Shown: piece by piece, positions 62,085 to 64,000 of the stretch
Layout of the letters: each line of letters starts with the position of its first letter
Numbering within the stretch: position 1 is the first letter of the stretch
Origin: Eutrigla gurnardus
Lineage: Eukaryota; Chordata; Actinopteri; Perciformes; Triglidae
Direction: 5' to 3'
Assembly: GCA_963514095.1 (NCBI GenBank)
Contig: OY741276.1
Span: 7,094,764 to 7,158,763 of the forward strand
Length of the DNA: 64,000 nt
Position numbers and translations under genes: made by a program
Notes under the pieces: model-generated
Database searches by the model: none
The model's input: only the letters and a program-made list of their open reading frames with translations
Told to the model about the DNA's origin: nothing

Positions 62085-64000
62085 CTGAGAGTACACAAAA
62101 ATTGATCTCTCTTCTCCTGTGACCTCAGTGGAAAACTGTGTTTCAGGAAGTTATAAGCATCAAACTTAATATCAAATGTGTAAGTAAGCATGTTAATGTA
62201 AGCTGAAGAAGAAGTGGAGAAGATTATGCCAAGAAGAAACCACTCTCAGGAAGTACATTAAGACCTCAACTCATTAAGAGGTCTGGCTAGATTTCCAGTT
62301 AAACCACCAGGACCATTAAACTTCCAGGCTTCTCTGTCACATTAAGCAGCGTGCTATGGTTACAGTCAGAGTGGAAACAAACAGTCCACTGTATTTACTC
62401 TACCACCTGAGATCTACTACAGAATGCAGTGGAATTTATGAGGTGGCCGAATGCCTGCATGTAGTCGGCAAGTCAATATTGGCTTTTCCTACACCTGCTG
62501 CCCTTCTGTTCCAAACTAAAACTAAAGCCGAAACCCATAATAAATGATCCGTTAGAATAATTGAATGCCTTAATTTCATTAGATTAATGTTTTTAACACT
62601 TTTCAACTCCAGATGTAGTATATTTGTAAAAGGTGTCAGTGCTGCTATAATGATGTTTTTGGTTAAACTGGCAATACAGTAGTCTGTAGGCCGGTAAGAA
62701 CTGGGCATCGGTACAGGCAGCACCCACTCTGAGCTCAGCATGCTTTAGGAAGGGGGCCGTGGACAGACTTACACTTTGAGCTTTGGGACCACGTAAAGGT
62801 TAAAGGTTATGCTTACTTGTTGAGTGGATAATGTGAGGTTAGTGAGATAAACGGTGAACAAGAAACTATAACTACTTCAGCCTAAATTGAACACTGGTCA
62901 TGGTCTATGGGTTTTTCTTCTGCAGGTCAATAATGTGTTATCATGAGAGCGATCAGAGAAGACAGAGGCAGAAACTACAAGTTTGAAGAGAGAATGTTTT
63001 AAATAACGTTGTCCTTCTTTCAAACTGATGTAATTTTCGTTTTGAAAAGTTCGATCGCGGCTTCAGTGTAGTCTCTGCCAGACTATTCCCAGAGATATTA
63101 GGAAAAATCCATTCCAAATAGCTGGTGAATGATTTATGAGCATGGTGAATCATCATGGACTGAGAATCTGTTACACATTATCTTATTGCCTGGATTCAAG
63201 TGACACCATATCCCGGCTACACTACTGTCCTAGTTGTTCAATTGATCTTTTATGGAGTGTGCAGTGCTCGGTGATTTTGCTTCCTTTTGTTTATGAGTTT
63301 CATTCACACCAGCAGAACCTTTCTGTCTGCAAGCAATAAAGTGTCCCCCTCCCACATGCATGCACACAGGCACCTTGTTTAGCTTAATTAAGGCCGTGTG
63401 GGTGCTCAGAGGAGTCAGTCTGCCAAAATATGTGTCAGCACATTAAAAGGACAACCACAACACACCGTGCACTGTCAACACAAACCCAGTGGAGAGTGTA
63501 AGTCAGGCACCTTGAGGAATAAAGCATCCTCGTAACCAACTACTACTAGTGACTGAGGCCATCCAGCAAAGCAGCGATGCAGATCAAAAACAAAACAAAT
63601 GGTTGAATGTTTCCACATAATATTGATAACAGAGATTAAAAAAAGATCCGCTTGGTGAGAATATAGTTGAAGGAACATCCTGCATGGGTAACACAACTCT
63701 CCTTGGAAACTCCACTTCCTGTACTTAAAACAATGTCAGGAGAACTCGTCTCCTGAAGCAGGACAGGCTAGGACTCCTGTTTACGTCCCCCCAAAGCAGG
63801 CCTTCCTGTCATTGTCCAACATGCAACTCACCGAAAACAAAACTAAACACAGCTTTAACTGGACTCTGGGACTTCTGCCCTACTATTGGAATATGTCCCA
63901 CATCAACATATTTGTTGTGATCGACACTCCTTTGCCTCCAACAACAACATTTCTGGCCAAATACTGGGTGGAGGGGTGAATTCACAAAAGCCACAAACCC
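62085..64000 (-). other. iqgap2: iqgap2 5' intron, open at the window edge
   Basis: No exon encoding the conserved segment before the calponin-homology domain was found, so the first coding exon(s) lie beyond 64000. Confidence 0.7.

Overview
The window is teleost nuclear DNA, probably from a percomorph fish. It shows multi-exon genes with GT/AG introns, abundant (GT)n microsatellites, and exons that translate to recognisable vertebrate proteins. The left flank is ssbp2 and the right flank is iqgap2 with f2r and f2rl2. In human these genes lie in 5q13-q14, so the window is a piece of that conserved neighbourhood.

Layout. (1) 1-12540: introns and the 13 C-terminal coding exons of ssbp2 (+). 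The LisH-encoding 5' exons are outside the window. (2) 14.5-38.0 kb: an array of four secreted lipocalins, all on +, each with six coding exons. They resemble the fish saxitoxin/tetrodotoxin-binding protein, tributyltin-binding protein and alpha-1-acid glycoprotein group. Genes 1 and 2 (15632-16818, 22803-23979) are recent near-copies. Genes 3 and 4 (33499-35370, 36397-37696) are older and more divergent. Segmental duplication has rearranged the spacers. Three copies of one intergenic block are present, and two of them share an LTR-element insertion at the same site: a solo LTR in copy A and a 5' LTR plus gag-like fragment in copy C, while copy B keeps the empty site. A 66-bp minisatellite occurs in opposite orientations and is centred on a hairpin. 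(3) 38186-40365 (-): f2r, a thrombin-receptor-like GPCR. (4) 41138-62084 (-): 37 exons of iqgap2, from the calponin-homology domain to the C-terminus; the first exons are beyond the right edge. The intron 51065-53839 contains the two-exon f2rl2 gene (PAR3-like) on the opposite strand.

How the genes relate. F2R and F2RL2 are protease-activated receptors, IQGAP2 is a calmodulin/Cdc42/Rac scaffold, and SSBP2 is an LDB1-complex cofactor. They sit together by synteny and not as an operon. The lipocalin array between ssbp2 and f2r has no counterpart that I know of at the human locus and is the dynamic part of the window. Exon boundaries were read by eye. Reading phases close across all 37 iqgap2 exons, all 13 ssbp2 exons, all four lipocalins and both receptors.
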